DNA of 64,000 nt, taken from the NCBI GenBank assembly GCA_039707465.1, contig CM077644.1, positions 77,832,875-77,896,874 of the forward strand, written 5' to 3'. The notes beneath the pieces were generated by a model that saw nothing but the letters and a program-made list of their open reading frames with translations, was not told the DNA's origin and did no database searches. The stretch comes from Rhabdophis nuchalis. Lineage: Eukaryota > Chordata > Lepidosauria > Squamata > Natricidae. Within the stretch, counting starts at the first letter, position 1, and each line of letters opens with the position of its first letter. This document shows, piece by piece, positions 63,898 through 64,000 of the stretch. The position numbers were made by a program, and so were the translations under genes.

Positions 63898-64000
63898 CTT
63901 GTGTTATTGCTTAGTTTTATTCATATGTGGCACTTAAAGAGTGCTTTTGGCTTTGACCTCATGAGATCTCAGAATGACAAATGCAGTTATTCTCGGTTAT

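Overview
The window is vertebrate nuclear DNA, most probably from a squamate reptile and perhaps a snake (inference). It is AT-rich and intron-dominated. It carries CR1 and L2 LINEs, a DIRS-type tyrosine-recombinase retrotransposon, many hAT-like and other inverted-repeat DNA transposons, tRNA-derived SINEs and long microsatellites, a mix familiar from squamate genomes. There is no sign of bacterial or plasmid DNA.

The only host gene that can be followed with confidence is MIER1 (mesoderm induction early response 1, a chromatin corepressor scaffold). It lies on the + strand, starting in a CpG island at about 9.5-10.7 kb and running off the right edge. Ten coding exons can be placed with canonical splice sites and matching phases: 10262-10270, 35966-35990 (a 25-nt microexon), 42166-42311, 45066-45218, 57035-57155, 58967-59031, 60060-60132, 61705-61856, 62305-62386 and 63158-63252. 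They encode 307 residues: an acidic N-terminal half, the whole ELM2 domain and the start of the SANT domain. The rest of the SANT domain and the C-terminus lie outside the window. On the - strand of the same CpG island is a short candidate first exon (9608-9660). In other vertebrates MIER1 is head-to-head with DNAI4/WDR78, so this may be that gene's start.

Layout. 1-9.5 kb: upstream DNA holding an L1-like, ORF1-only insertion flanked by 15-bp target duplications, a row of three hAT-like miniature elements that share target duplications, and two MITEs. 9.5-10.7 kb: promoter island. 10.3-36 kb: the 25.7-kb first intron of MIER1. It holds an L2 fragment, a repeat carrying what looks like a captured CYB5D1/NAA38 divergent promoter (16.1-17.8 kb), a 1.2-kb hAT-like element with a perfect 8-bp duplication, a 5.66-kb DIRS element with inverted terminal repeats and an internal complementary region (22.85-28.51 kb), a second DIRS-like end, and a nearly full-length but broken L2 (about 30.0-33.4 kb). 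36-57 kb: introns 2-4 with CR1 copies, MITEs, SINEs and microsatellites. 53.5-56.4 kb: a decayed LINE split by a MITE, and a palindromic array of tRNA-like repeat units. 57-63.3 kb: the closely spaced ELM2/SANT exons.

The most unusual items are the promoter/first-exon capture at 16.9-17.35 kb, the DIRS element whose internal deletion put the reverse transcriptase and recombinase in one frame, the three abutting hAT-like MITEs, and the perfect 73-bp inverted repeat at 34.8-35.0 kb. All family assignments rest on reading the sequence and on remembered family features; no search was run.
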